In this document: in pieces, positions 23,602-32,541 of the stretch
Layout: every line of letters starts with the position of its first letter
How positions within the stretch are numbered: position 1 is the stretch's first letter
Assembly: GCA_934655875.1 (NCBI GenBank)
Contig: CAKUHB010000017.1
Location: 1 to 53,058, forward strand
Origin: an uncultured Oscillospiraceae bacterium
GTDB lineage: Bacteria; Bacillota; Clostridia; Oscillospirales; Oscillospiraceae
Direction: 5' to 3'
DNA: 53,058 nt
Notes under the pieces: model-generated
Told to the model about the DNA's origin: nothing
The model's database searches: none
The model's input: only the letters and a program-made list of their open reading frames with translations
Made by a program: the position numbers and the translations under genes

Positions 23602-24657
23602 ATGAAGAAACTGCTCGCATTGATCCTATGTCTCGTCCTGACGGCAGGCCTGTTTGCCTGTTCGGCCAAGACAGAACCCGCTGTGTCGGAACCGGCTGCG
23701 GCGGATGCATCCGCTGACACCGCGCAGACGGAACAGCCGGCGGAAGACACCGCCGAAGAAACGCCGGAAATTTCGGTAAAGGCTGTGAATATCGCGACGG
23801 CTTCCATGGGCGGCGCATATTATCCGCTTGGCGTCGGCGTTTCCGAGATCTTCGCGAAGGTATTCCCGGGACTGGAAGCCCGCGTTGAGGTCACGGGCGG
23901 CACGGTCGAGAATCCCGGCCTTGTCAACGCAGGCGACTGCGAGATCGGCATTGCCAACACGGATATGGCCCTGTTTGCCTATGAAGGCCAGACCCCGTTT
24001 GAAGAGCCGTACCCGAATCCGCGCGGCTGGATCGGCGGCGTCGCAGGCGGCGTTGTGCACTACTGCGTGCTGGAAAGCTCCGGCATCAAGACGCTTGCGG
24101 ATCTGATCGGCAAGAAGATCGCCGTCGGCCCGCAGGGCAACTCCACGTCCTTGTTCCTGGAAAAGGTCCTGACGGTCATGGGCTACAGCTGGGATGATAT
24201 CCAGCCCAGCTATCTCGGCTTCAGCGACGGCGTGCAGGCGCTGATCGACGGGAAGGTCGACATGGCCATCGTCAGCGCATATCCGCCCGTCAGCGCCGTG
24301 CAGGAGCTGGCCGCGTCCGGCAAGGCATTCAACCTGATCCCGTTTGACGATGAGTTCCGCGCGAAATTCCTGGAAGCGTATCCGTACTACAAGGAATTTA
24401 CCGTCAGCAAGGACATCTACGGTCTGAGCGAAGACGTGACGACGGTCTCCACGGAGAACATGTTCATGATCAACGCGGATCTGGACGACGATACCGTGTA
24501 TCTCATGACCAAGGCTGTGATGGAGAATCTGGACATGCTCAAGACGGCCGCGACCTCCGCCGGTACGATCACCACGGAAAACGCGCCGGAGACCGGCATT
24601 CCGCTGCATCCGGGTGCGGAGCGGTATTATCGCGAGATCGGCGCTCTGGGCGACTAA
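23602..24657 (+). CDS. TAXI-family TRAP transporter solute-binding lipoprotein
   Basis: 351 aa. The signal peptide ends in a lipobox (LTAGLFAC, Cys near 20), giving a lipoprotein anchored on the outer face of the membrane. An Ala/Glu/Pro linker (about 21-60) leads to the TAXI domain, recognisable by NIATASMGGAYYPLGVGVSEI, VEVTGGTVENPGLVNAG and KIAVGPQGNSTSLFLEKVL. TAXI proteins feed TRAP permeases with organic acids such as glutamate, 2-oxoglutarate or other carboxylates. The ligand is not predictable here. The start at 23602 follows GGAGG. Confidence 0.94.
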   Translation: MKKLLALILCLVLTAGLFACSAKTEPAVSEPAAADASADTAQTEQPAEDTAEETPEISVKAVNIATASMGGAYYPLGVGVSEIFAKVFPGLEARVEVTGGTVENPGLVNAGDCEIGIANTDMALFAYEGQTPFEEPYPNPRGWIGGVAGGVVHYCVLESSGIKTLADLIGKKIAVGPQGNSTSLFLEKVLTVMGYSWDDIQPSYLGFSDGVQALIDGKVDMAIVSAYPPVSAVQELAASGKAFNLIPFDDEFRAKFLEAYPYYKEFTVSKDIYGLSEDVTTVSTENMFMINADLDDDTVYLMTKAVMENLDMLKTAATSAGTITTENAPETGIPLHPGAERYYREIGALGD

Positions 24658-24678
24658 GTTCGCCGCGGGAGAGCGCAT

Positions 24679-26607
24679 ATGGATAAGAAAAAGAAGCTTC
24701 TGGAAGAGGAAGAGCCTGTCGTTGAGCTGAAGGAAGGCGCGAGCCGGCTGCAGAAGGCGGTGTTCTGGATCGTGACGGTCGTCGCGATCGCGGGCGGTCT
24801 GTTCCACATGTACACGGGCGGGCTCGGCTCCCTGTCGTCCATGCTGCAGACGGTGCTGCACTGGCTGCTGATGTTCATTCTGGTGTTCCTGCTGTATCCC
24901 TCGAAGCGGGAACGCAAATGGTATGACCTTGTGCTGAGCATTGCCGCGCTGGCGATCGGCGTCTACATTGTATTTACGTGGCAGAGCCGCGTCAACCGGC
25001 TTTCGCCGTCGCTGTCGACCATCGAGCGGGTCTTCGGCGTGCTGTTGATTTTGCTCGTGCTGGAGGCCACGCGCCGGTCCACCGGCAAGTTCCTGATGAT
25101 CACGGCGCTGGTGTTCCTGATCTATGCAAAGGTCGGCCCGTGGCTGCCGGGGATCCTGTACCACAAGGGATATTCCATTGACCGCATCATTTCCGTGCTC
25201 TGCTATTCGGAAAACGGCGTGTTCGGCAACGCGATGAGCATCAGCAGTACGTTTATCGTTCTGTTTGTCCTGTTTGGCGCGTTCCTGAACGCGTGCAACG
25301 GCGGGCAGATGTTCATTGACATCGCGTATTCGCTGACCGGCAGCCGCAGAGGCGGCCCGGCCAAGACGGCGATCGTGTCCAGCCTGCTGATGGGCTGCAT
25401 CTCCGGCTCGCCGGTGGCGAACGTCGTGACGACCGGCACATTTACCATTCCGCTGATGAAGCGCGCCGGGTATGAGAGCGAGGAGGCCTGCGCGGTCGAA
25501 GCGGTCGCCTCGTCCGGCGGACAGATCATGCCGCCGGTCATGGGCGCGGCCGCGTTCATCATGGCGGACTATATCGGCATCAAATACGGCCAGCTCTGCG
25601 TGGCGGCGTTTATCCCCGCGATGCTGTATTATCTGGCGCTGTATTTTATCGTGGACTTCCTGTCCGTCAAGAAAAACCTGATCGGCCTGTCCAAGGATCA
25701 GCTGCCGAACATCCGGCAGGTCCTGCCGCAGGGCGCGCACCTGTTCATCCCGATCATCGTGCTGATCGCGTGCCTCATTTACGGCTTCTCGCCGATGAAG
25801 ACGGTGTTCTATGCGATTTTGCTCCTGATCGTGGTCGCGCAGCTGCGCAAATCCACGCGGATGGGCTGGAAGCAGATCGCAAAGGCGCTGAAGGACGGCA
25901 TTGTGGGCGCGGTTCCCGTTGCGGTGTCCTGCGCGGCGGCCGGTATCATCGTCGGCATTGTCGGCATGACGGGCCTCGGCGTGAAATTTTCCAGCTCGCT
26001 CATTTCGCTTTCGCATGGCAACACGCTGCTGGCGCTTCTGTATACAGCGCTCGCGTCGATCATTCTGGGCTGCGGCCTGCCGACAACGGCGGTGTATATC
26101 ATCCTTGCGTCCATGGCGGCACCGGCGCTTGTGCAGATGGGGATCCCCGTGCTCTCCGCGCACATGTTCGTGTTCTATTTCGGCTGTGTGTCCACCATCA
26201 CGCCGCCGGTCGCGCTGTCGGCCTATGCGGCTGCCGGTATCGGCAATGCGGATCAGAACAAGACGGGCATCAAGGCGTTCCTGTTCGGCATCGTGGCGTA
26301 CATCGTGCCGTTCATGTTCGTGCTGTCTCCCACGCTGCTCGCGCAGGGGAGCCTGTTTGAGATCGTGAAGAGCGTGCTGACGGCGCTCATCGGCGTCTAC
26401 GCGCTGGCCGCGGGCGTGGCAGGCTATCTGAAGGGACATCTGACGCTTCTGATGCGTCTGGTCGTGTTTGCGGGCGGCATTCTGCTGGTCAATTCGGGCC
26501 TTGTGACGGACCTGATCGGCATTGCGCTGATCGCGCTGGTTTTGGGATATCAGATCCTGATGAAGAAAAAAACAGAAGCTACGGCAAAGGAGAACGATAA
26601 AACATGA
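24679..26607 (+). CDS. TRAP transporter fused permease
   Basis: A 642-aa membrane protein fusing the small (DctQ-like, 4 TM) and large (DctM-like, about 12 TM) TRAP subunits, the form that usually partners TAXI proteins. Family motifs include GSPVANVVTTGTFTIPLMKRAGY, SSGGQIMPPVMGAAAFIMADY and GCGLPTTAVYIILASMAAPAL. The last run resembles the large-subunit signature. It works as a Na+- or H+-driven secondary importer. It lies 21 nt after the binding protein and overlaps the DUF6282 gene by four bases (ATGA). Confidence 0.94.
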   Translation: MDKKKKLLEEEEPVVELKEGASRLQKAVFWIVTVVAIAGGLFHMYTGGLGSLSSMLQTVLHWLLMFILVFLLYPSKRERKWYDLVLSIAALAIGVYIVFTWQSRVNRLSPSLSTIERVFGVLLILLVLEATRRSTGKFLMITALVFLIYAKVGPWLPGILYHKGYSIDRIISVLCYSENGVFGNAMSISSTFIVLFVLFGAFLNACNGGQMFIDIAYSLTGSRRGGPAKTAIVSSLLMGCISGSPVANVVTTGTFTIPLMKRAGYESEEACAVEAVASSGGQIMPPVMGAAAFIMADYIGIKYGQLCVAAFIPAMLYYLALYFIVDFLSVKKNLIGLSKDQLPNIRQVLPQGAHLFIPIIVLIACLIYGFSPMKTVFYAILLLIVVAQLRKSTRMGWKQIAKALKDGIVGAVPVAVSCAAAGIIVGIVGMTGLGVKFSSSLISLSHGNTLLALLYTALASIILGCGLPTTAVYIILASMAAPALVQMGIPVLSAHMFVFYFGCVSTITPPVALSAYAAAGIGNADQNKTGIKAFLFGIVAYIVPFMFVLSPTLLAQGSLFEIVKSVLTALIGVYALAAGVAGYLKGHLTLLMRLVVFAGGILLVNSGLVTDLIGIALIALVLGYQILMKKKTEATAKENDKT

Positions 26608-27686
26608 TGGATAAACATGAGAAATTCAGCATGCAGGAGCTGATGCAGATCGCGGTCCCGGAGGACCGCGTGGACCGGCTGATGGATACGGTGGTATTCG
26701 ATACCGACGAGCCGATCAGCGACGAGGTCAAGCGGTATCTCATCCGGCAGCAGGTCAAATACGTCAACATCCAGTATGCAAGATTCCTCGCCGGCATTCA
26801 TTTCACGCAGGACGATGTGGACGAGCTGCTGGCCGGCTCCATCGACATCCACGCGCACGGCGGCTCCGAGCCGTTTGAGCGGATCATGCTGGAAGACGAT
26901 ATGCTGAAGGACTTCACGCGCGCCGGCATGCGCGCGACGGTCATCAAGACGTGGTATACGCCCTCGGCCAGCCGGAACGCGATGCTGCAGAAGAACATCA
27001 ACCAGTGGGCTGAAGAGCAGGGACTTGAGCCGGTCAAGGTGTTCGGCGGCATCACGCTGAACCAGTCGGTCGGCGGGCTGAACCCCAACGCGGTCGAGCG
27101 GTGCCTGAAGTACCCAGGCATGAAGTATGTGTGGCTGCCGATGGTCGACTCTTACCATCACCGGAAGATCGTCTATGACGATCAGACCGGAAGCGGCATT
27201 CATATTCTCGATGCAAACGGCAAGGTCCTGCCCGAGCTGCAGGAGATCATGCGGATCGTCGCGGACAATGACCTGATCCTGGCGTCCGGCCATTATCCGT
27301 ATAAGGAGACGTCCGTTGTGTTCGAAGAGGCGATCAAGCTGGGCGTCAAGCATCTGGAGGTCGTGCATCCGGCGCATATCCACTCGAAGACGACCATCGC
27401 AGAGATGAAGCAGTATGCGCAGGAGGGCGTGAAGCTGATGCTCTCCGGCCTCGGAACGTTGGCCTTCCCGCTGCATGAGAGCGGCCCGTATTATGCCGCC
27501 CGCATGATCCATGAGGTCGGCGCGGATCACTTTGTCTACGGCTCCGATTTTGGCCAGATCCACAACCCGCGGCACATCATCGGCAACCGCTGGATGATCC
27601 AGATCCTGCTCGCCTACGGCGTCAGCAAGGAGGACATCGCGAAGATCTTCAAGACGAACCCGGCAAAGCACCTCGGTCTCGAGTAA
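26604..27686 (+). CDS. DUF6282-type amidohydrolase-like enzyme
   Basis: 360 aa of an amidohydrolase-superfamily TIM barrel. Candidate metal ligands sit in SIDIHAHGGSEPF (HxH near 83-85), VIKTWYTP (Lys), ILASGHYPYKE, VVHPAHIHSK and YGSDFGQIHNPRH (Asp). A helical region of about 75 residues precedes the barrel. It fits the DUF6282 family, which has no fixed substrate. Tight coupling to the TRAP permease suggests that it hydrolyses the imported compound or a product of it. Confidence 0.82.
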   Translation: MMDKHEKFSMQELMQIAVPEDRVDRLMDTVVFDTDEPISDEVKRYLIRQQVKYVNIQYARFLAGIHFTQDDVDELLAGSIDIHAHGGSEPFERIMLEDDMLKDFTRAGMRATVIKTWYTPSASRNAMLQKNINQWAEEQGLEPVKVFGGITLNQSVGGLNPNAVERCLKYPGMKYVWLPMVDSYHHRKIVYDDQTGSGIHILDANGKVLPELQEIMRIVADNDLILASGHYPYKETSVVFEEAIKLGVKHLEVVHPAHIHSKTTIAEMKQYAQEGVKLMLSGLGTLAFPLHESGPYYAARMIHEVGADHFVYGSDFGQIHNPRHIIGNRWMIQILLAYGVSKEDIAKIFKTNPAKHLGLE

Positions 27687-27701
27687 GGATTTCAGAAAAG
27701 G

Positions 27702-27732
27702 GCGGCGCTGCGTCATGCAGCGCCGCTTTTGT
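27702..27732 (+). terminator. Intrinsic terminator of the TRAP operon
   Basis: GCGGCGCTGC and GCAGCGCCGC arms with a GTCAT loop, followed by TTTTGT, 15 nt after the DUF6282 stop. Confidence 0.88.
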
Positions 27733-27797
27733 GCCGCACGGGCAAATACCTGTAAAATCTGCGCAATTTTGTTCTTTTCAAATTGAGAAAATTCGTG

Positions 27798-27803
27798 TAT
27801 AAT
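27798..27803 (+). promoter_or_regulatory. -10 element of the IclR gene
   Basis: A perfect TATAAT, 25 nt before the ATG at 27829. No good -35 at the right distance (TTTTCA), so activation or another factor may be needed. Confidence 0.45.
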
Positions 27804-27828
27804 ATAGAAAATTACTCTGAGGTGAGTT

Positions 27829-28620
27829 ATGGAGAACAGCAGAAAGACGCCGGCACTGAAGACGGTGGAGAAGGCACTCGATATTTTTGACTGCATTGCC
27901 GAGGCACCGCGTCCGCTGACGGCGTCGGAGACGGCCGCGCGGATGGGGATGTCGCTGAGCTCGGTATATAAATTCTTATCGACCCTGACAGACAAGGATT
28001 ATCTGAGCTTTGACAGCGAGACGAAGCAGTACCGGCCAAGCAGCCGCCTTGTGCATCTGGCCACGCGGCTGAGCGGGAACCAGCAACTGACGCAGCTGGC
28101 GCTGCCGTACATGAAGGAGCTTGCGGCGGTGACGAAGGAGACCATCCATCTGGCCGTCCCGCAGGGGATCAACGTCGTCTTTCTGGAAAAGATCGATTCT
28201 CCGCATACCCTGAACGTGCAGACGAAGATCGGCACGGTCTCGCGCATGGACCGCGGCGCGACGCCGCAGGCCATCATGGCGCTGTCGCCCGAGGACACGT
28301 TTGAAAAGCTGTGCAGGGAGGTCGGACAGGAGCCGGATGGCGCGGCCGCCGCCGCGCATCTGCGGCAGCTGCGGCAGCAGATCCGGCAGAACGGGTATAT
28401 CATGTCGCTGGGGCAGATGAATGTCGGCGTTGCGGCGATCGCTGTGCCGGTGGTCGGCGCGGACGGGCTGGCGGCGGGCGCGATCGCGGTGGCTGCGCCG
28501 CAGGCACGGTTCTCGCAGGAGCAGTTCTTGTCCTATGTGCCGATGCTGAAGCAGGCGAGCGTGCGCATCTCGCAGGCGCTGGGCTACCGGCAGGACCGCC
28601 TGCCCGGCCAGGACAATTGA
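27829..28620 (+). CDS. IclR-family transcriptional regulator
   Basis: 263 aa. The N-terminal winged helix (about 7-70) contains TVEKALDIFDCIAEAPRPLTASETAARMGMSLSSVYKFLSTL. The C-terminal ligand-binding domain (about 80-255) includes IHLAVPQGINVVFLEKI, VSRMDRGATPQAIMAL and VGVAAIAVPVVGADGLAAGAIAVA. It follows the TRAP-DUF6282 operon under its own promoter and is the obvious candidate to sense the imported acid. GAGGTGAG precedes the ATG. Confidence 0.93.
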   Translation: MENSRKTPALKTVEKALDIFDCIAEAPRPLTASETAARMGMSLSSVYKFLSTLTDKDYLSFDSETKQYRPSSRLVHLATRLSGNQQLTQLALPYMKELAAVTKETIHLAVPQGINVVFLEKIDSPHTLNVQTKIGTVSRMDRGATPQAIMALSPEDTFEKLCREVGQEPDGAAAAAHLRQLRQQIRQNGYIMSLGQMNVGVAAIAVPVVGADGLAAGAIAVAAPQARFSQEQFLSYVPMLKQASVRISQALGYRQDRLPGQDN

Positions 28621-28633
28621 AAACCAAACACAC

Positions 28634-28668
28634 AAAACCGGCTGACAAACGTGTTGTCAGCCGGTTTT
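28634..28668. terminator. Bidirectional terminator between IclR and TtcA-like genes
   Basis: AAAACCGGCTGACAA and TTGTCAGCCGGTTTT, a 15-bp stem with a short loop, suits both converging genes. Confidence 0.9.
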
Positions 28669-28681
28669 GCTTGCCTGCGGC

Positions 28682-29536
28682 CTATTGCGCGCCGCGGGCG
28701 TTGTAGAGCTCGGTGAAGGTGTGCTCGACGCCGTTTGATTTATAGCCGACCATGGTGTCGAGACAGACGGAATGGATGGCGTTGAAGATGCTCTTTTCCA
28801 CATTCGGGTTGTCCCGGCGCAGGCGGCGCAGGAGCGTCTTGATCTCCTGCCGCTTGGAACCGCCGCCGCCGTTATCGCACATGGTGCAGTTTTCGGTGAA
28901 GCGGCAGGCGCACTGGATAAACTCCAGCTCGTTATAGCGCTTCCAGGCGAGGATATCGTCCTCGTGGATGCAGTACATGGGACGGATCAGCTCCATACCG
29001 GGGAAATTCTTGCTGCGGAGCTTCGGCGGCATGGCTTGCAGCTGGGAGCCATAGAACATGGCCATGACGGTCGTCTCGACGACGTCGGAGAAATGGTGAC
29101 CGAGGGCGATCTTGTTGCAGCCGAGCGACTGCGCCTTGCTGTAGAGGTGGCCGCGGCGCATTTTGGCGCAGAGATAGCAGGGGGATTTGTCGGTGTTGTT
29201 GGCGACGTCAAAGATGTTGGTCTCAAACACGGTGATGGGGATGTGCAAAAGCTGGGCGTTCGATTCGATCTTCTGGCGGTTGACGGCGTTGTAGCCCGGA
29301 TCCATGACGAGGTAGACCAGCTCGAACGGCACCTCGCTGTGCCGCTGGAGCATTTGCAGAAGCTTTGCCATCAGCATGGAGTCCTTGCCGCCGGAGATGC
29401 AGACGGCGATCTTGTCGCCGGCCGAGATCAGCTCGTAGCGCTTGACGGCGGCGATGAAAGGCGTCCAGAGGACGTCACGGTATTTTTTCTGAATGCTGCG
29501 TTCGACCAGCTGATAGGGGGCAAGCTCTCGTTTCAT
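28682..29536 (-). CDS. TtcA-like tRNA thiolation PP-loop protein
   Basis: 284 aa of the TtcA/TilS PP-loop ATPase group. The ATP loop is VCISGGKDSMLM (about 51-62). A CxxC with basic context, SPCYLCAKMRRGHLY (about 121-135), and IALGHHFSDVVETTVMAMFYG mark the TtcA branch, whose members make 2-thiocytidine at tRNA position 32 using an Fe-S cluster. A further Cys-rich run, CACRFTENCTMC, is seen near residue 215. Start ATG 29536 overlaps the cysteine desulfurase stop (ATGA). The neighbouring desulfurase is a natural sulfur source. Confidence 0.87.
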   Translation of the reverse strand: MKRELAPYQLVERSIQKKYRDVLWTPFIAAVKRYELISAGDKIAVCISGGKDSMLMAKLLQMLQRHSEVPFELVYLVMDPGYNAVNRQKIESNAQLLHIPITVFETNIFDVANNTDKSPCYLCAKMRRGHLYSKAQSLGCNKIALGHHFSDVVETTVMAMFYGSQLQAMPPKLRSKNFPGMELIRPMYCIHEDDILAWKRYNELEFIQCACRFTENCTMCDNGGGGSKRQEIKTLLRRLRRDNPNVEKSIFNAIHSVCLDTMVGYKSNGVEHTFTELYNARGAQ

Positions 29537-30672
29537 TGTGTCAACTCCTGATAGCATTGGGTGAAGCGTTCCATGAACGCGGAAAGGTCTTCCTGCGTGG
29601 TCAGATGGCTGAGACTGACGCGGAAGGAGCAGAGGGCGGTCTTGCGGCTGCGGCTGACGGCAAAGACGGCCCGCGAAGGCGTATTTGTGACGGAGCAGGC
29701 GGATTTTACCGACACGCAGACGCCTTTTTCATCCAGCGCGCGCTGCATGTCGGCGCCGCGCACGCCGTCCACGCTGAGGTTCAGAATGTGCGGGACGGCG
29801 TCCTGCGGGCTGTTGACGGTGACCCTGGGGAAGCCGGAGAAGAACTGCCGCAGCGTCTGATTATGGGCGCGGACGGCTTGCAGCCGCACGTCAAACTGGT
29901 CACAGGCCAGATGCAGGGCAAGCTCTGCTGCGGCGGCAAGGCCGAGGGCGGGCGTTCCCGCGCGATAGAGCGTGGTGCTTGCGCCGCCGCGGATGAGCGG
30001 CTCAAGGACGACGCCGGATTTTTTATACAGAATGCCGCTGCCGCACAGGCCGTAGAATTTATGCGGCGCAAAGCTGGCTGTGTCGGCGCAGGAGAAGTCA
30101 AAGGGGATCTTGCCGATGGCCTGCGTGGCGTCCACGTGCAGGCGGCAGGCGGGGAAGCGCTGAAGGATCTCGGAGACCGCCTGCGCCGGCTGGACGGTGC
30201 CAAGCTCACTGTCAACGGCAGTGATGCAGACGAGGGTCGTATCGGGGCGAAGAAGCTCTTGCAGCTGCGTCAGGTCGAGCTTGCCGTCACGGCCGATATC
30301 GAGAAGGTCAATTTCATACCCCTGCTCCTGCAAGGCGGTCAGACAGCCGCTGACGGACGGGTGCTCGAGCGGGGTGGAGATGATATGACGGCCGACGTGG
30401 CGGTTTGCGCGGGCAAGACCGAAGATCGCGGTATTATTGGCTTCGCTTGCGCCGGAGGTATAGATGATCTCCTCCGGCTGCACGCAAAGCATTGCTGCGA
30501 TGGAAGCTGTCAGCGCGTCCATGCGCGCCCTGGCCGCGCGGCCTGCCGCGTGGGCGGAATTGGCGTTGCCGGAAAAGGCAAGCTCCGTCTCGCAGAAGCG
30601 GCGCAGCACGGCGGGATCCGCCGGGGTATTGGCAGAATAGTCGAGATAGACCGGACTAGATGAAGTATTCAA
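29533..30672 (-). CDS. Cysteine desulfurase (class V aminotransferase)
   Basis: 379 aa, PLP-dependent, releasing sulfur from cysteine. It has YLDYSANTPADP at the N-terminus, YTSGASEANNTAI (cofactor loop), HVDATQAIGKIP, the PLP lysine in SFAPHKFYGLCGSG and the sulfur-carrying Cys in SVKSACSV. It is nearer to NifS-like accessory desulfurases than to the housekeeping IscS. It overlaps the C39-like gene upstream by 17 nt and the TtcA-like gene downstream by 4 nt. Together they suggest a tRNA thiolation unit. Confidence 0.9.
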   Translation of the reverse strand: MNTSSSPVYLDYSANTPADPAVLRRFCETELAFSGNANSAHAAGRAARARMDALTASIAAMLCVQPEEIIYTSGASEANNTAIFGLARANRHVGRHIISTPLEHPSVSGCLTALQEQGYEIDLLDIGRDGKLDLTQLQELLRPDTTLVCITAVDSELGTVQPAQAVSEILQRFPACRLHVDATQAIGKIPFDFSCADTASFAPHKFYGLCGSGILYKKSGVVLEPLIRGGASTTLYRAGTPALGLAAAAELALHLACDQFDVRLQAVRAHNQTLRQFFSGFPRVTVNSPQDAVPHILNLSVDGVRGADMQRALDEKGVCVSVKSACSVTNTPSRAVFAVSRSRKTALCSFRVSLSHLTTQEDLSAFMERFTQCYQELTQ

Positions 30673-31279
30673 TCGTCTTTTCCTCCGTCAGCTCGGTATG
30701 GGCGTTGAAGAGAAGAACCGCTTCGCGCCGGGACATCTCGCCCAGCGCGTACTGCGTGCGGCCGGTGGAATTGAAATAGGAGAAGGGGATGACGCGGTTA
30801 TAGCGGTAGGGATGCTCGTCTGTAATCAGGATATCCTGCTCCGGCAGCGGCTCCTCCAGCAGGTACGGGTCAAAGGCGAAGACACGGTCGTCCTCCACGC
30901 CGGTCAGGAGGATATAATGCGGGTCGTCCAGCAGATACAGGCGGACGACGACCGCGCCGCCGCGGCGCAGACAGTCGCAAACGGCGCTGTTCTGGCTCAG
31001 ACGGACGCAGCTGCCGGACAGATAGCGGCTGGAGATATCCAGCTGGCCGGTGCGGCCGAAGCTGCTCAGCCAGTTGCTGAGGAACATCATGGCCGCGCGT
31101 GTGGTGCCGCTTTTGCCGGGCGCACCCTCCGCACCGTAGCCGTCGAGACAGTAGAGCATGATATTGCGGATAAGATCGGGCGGGATTTCCTCGCGGTCAA
31201 AGAGAAAGATGATGGCGTTCATCATCGAAATGGGGCCGCAGTCGTATTCGGTCATCTGATAGTGGAGCGGGGTTTTCAT
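30656..31279 (-). CDS. C39-like cysteine peptidase-fold protein
   Basis: 207 aa, no signal peptide. It carries a C39-type arrangement: nucleophile Cys in MTEYDCGPISMMNA (about residue 14), His in DPHYILLTGVED (about 122) and Asp in RVFAFDPYLLEE (about 136). In C39 peptidases such a Cys-His-Asp triad cleaves double-glycine leaders, but no transporter domain or precursor peptide is present here. Stand-alone members are of unknown substrate. It lies 6 nt after the M20 peptidase and overlaps the desulfurase. Confidence 0.72.
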   Translation of the reverse strand: MKTPLHYQMTEYDCGPISMMNAIIFLFDREEIPPDLIRNIMLYCLDGYGAEGAPGKSGTTRAAMMFLSNWLSSFGRTGQLDISSRYLSGSCVRLSQNSAVCDCLRRGGAVVVRLYLLDDPHYILLTGVEDDRVFAFDPYLLEEPLPEQDILITDEHPYRYNRVIPFSYFNSTGRTQYALGEMSRREAVLLFNAHTELTEEKTIEYFI

Positions 31280-31285
31280 TGGACA

Positions 31286-32398
31286 TTACTTCCTTGCAAG
31301 GATCAGCGCTTCGGCGAGACGGGCGGCGCGCGTCAGCTCGTCCGCGCTGGTGTATTCCTGACAGCTGTGGCAGCTGTTCATGCCGGGGGCGACGACAAGA
31401 CCCTGTAAGCCGTGCAGGCAGAAGTGGTTATTGTCGCTGCCGCCATAGGTCACGGTCAGGCGGCTTTCCAGCCCGGCGGCGCGGCAGGCGTCCTGAAACA
31501 GACGGGCGGCTTCGCCGTCGGGGTCGACGCGGTAGGCCCGGCAGAAGATTTCGGAGGTGAAGGCGCATTGGCAGCCAAAGCGTTCGGCGGCCTGCGCAAA
31601 AATCGTGTGCAGCTCGTCCAGCTTTCGCAGAGCCTGCGCATGATCAAAGCTGCGCACCTCGCCGGTGACGGTGCAGGTCTCGGGGACGATATTGTCGGCG
31701 GTGCCGCCGGTGACGGTGCCGATGTTGACGGTCAGATCGCCGAGACGGCCGCAGTCGATCTGCGAAATGGCTGCGGCTGCGGCCCGGATCGCGTGGCGGC
31801 CCTCTTCGGGTGAGAACGCCGCGTGCGCGGCGCGGCCGGTGAGGACGGCGCGGAAGGAGACGATGGACGGCGCCTGGTACGCCGCGCTGCCGACCGGGCC
31901 GCTGAGATCGAAGACATAGGCTGTTCTGGAGCGAAGCCGGGAGAAGTCGAACGCCTGAATGCCGGTACAGTAGCTCTCCTCCGCAGCGTCAAATAAAAGC
32001 TCGATGGGACGGTGCGGCCTGCCATCCTCCAGAACGGAGGTGACGGCTTCGAGAATGGCGCACAGGCCGGAAAGATCGTCTGCGCCCAGCACGGTCGTGC
32101 CGTCGGAGGTGATACGGCCGTCGGGATGCAGGACAGTCTTCTTGCCGCAGGCGGGCGTGACGGCGTCCACGTGCGCAGACAGCAAAATCGGCGCAAGCGA
32201 CGCGTCGCCGGGCAGATAGGCATAGAGGTTGCCGGCGTTCCCGCCGATCTTCTGCGCGGCGTCGTCCTCGTGCAGGGTGATGCCAAGCTCGGCGTACAGA
32301 TGCTGGAGCGCGTCACTCAGCGCGCGCTCGTGCAGTGTGGGATTGTCGATGGAAACGAGGGTTTGAAAGCGGCTGACAAGCCGCTGCGTCCGGATCAT
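31286..32398 (-). CDS. M20-family (PepT-like) metallopeptidase
   Basis: 370 aa. Zinc-site motifs are LLSAHVDAV (His), LGADDLSG (bridging Asp), LLFDAAEESYCTG (catalytic Glu pair) and a late His in NNHFCLHG. A lid domain lies at about 180-285. This is the tripeptidase T / aminopeptidase branch of M20. The ATG at 32398 is 46 nt downstream of a consensus promoter. It heads a four-gene minus-strand operon with the C39-like protein, desulfurase and TtcA-like protein. Confidence 0.88.
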   Translation of the reverse strand: MIRTQRLVSRFQTLVSIDNPTLHERALSDALQHLYAELGITLHEDDAAQKIGGNAGNLYAYLPGDASLAPILLSAHVDAVTPACGKKTVLHPDGRITSDGTTVLGADDLSGLCAILEAVTSVLEDGRPHRPIELLFDAAEESYCTGIQAFDFSRLRSRTAYVFDLSGPVGSAAYQAPSIVSFRAVLTGRAAHAAFSPEEGRHAIRAAAAAISQIDCGRLGDLTVNIGTVTGGTADNIVPETCTVTGEVRSFDHAQALRKLDELHTIFAQAAERFGCQCAFTSEIFCRAYRVDPDGEAARLFQDACRAAGLESRLTVTYGGSDNNHFCLHGLQGLVVAPGMNSCHSCQEYTSADELTRAARLAEALILARK

Positions 32399-32443
32399 AA
32401 AACCATCTCCGATAACCTAGAGTATCGCTCAGGATTACAAAAT

Positions 32444-32472
32444 ATCATAGTCATTTTTGTAAAAAAAGTCAA
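32444..32472 (-). promoter_or_regulatory. Promoter of the M20-C39-desulfurase-TtcA operon
   Basis: TTGACT and TATGAT with a 17-nt spacer on the minus strand. It begins right after the T-run of the upstream terminator. Confidence 0.82.
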
Positions 32473-32473
32473 G

Positions 32474-32512
32474 AAAAAACCATACCCGCCCTCCGGAAAG
32501 AGGGGGGTATGG
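32474..32512 (-). terminator. Terminator of the FAD oxidoreductase transcript
   Basis: On the minus strand CCATACCC and GGGTATGG arms, extended by an inner CCCTC/GAGGG helix, are followed by TTTTTTC. It separates the oxidoreductase, plus the family 1 repeat, from the M20 promoter. Confidence 0.82.
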
Positions 32513-32541
32513 GAATGAATTAAAAAAGTGTGATTTGCGTG

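Noticed and set aside
23626..26439. 937-codon antisense frame over the TRAP genes
   Set aside because: His/Arg/Asp-rich composition of a codon shadow, opposite two well-supported genes.
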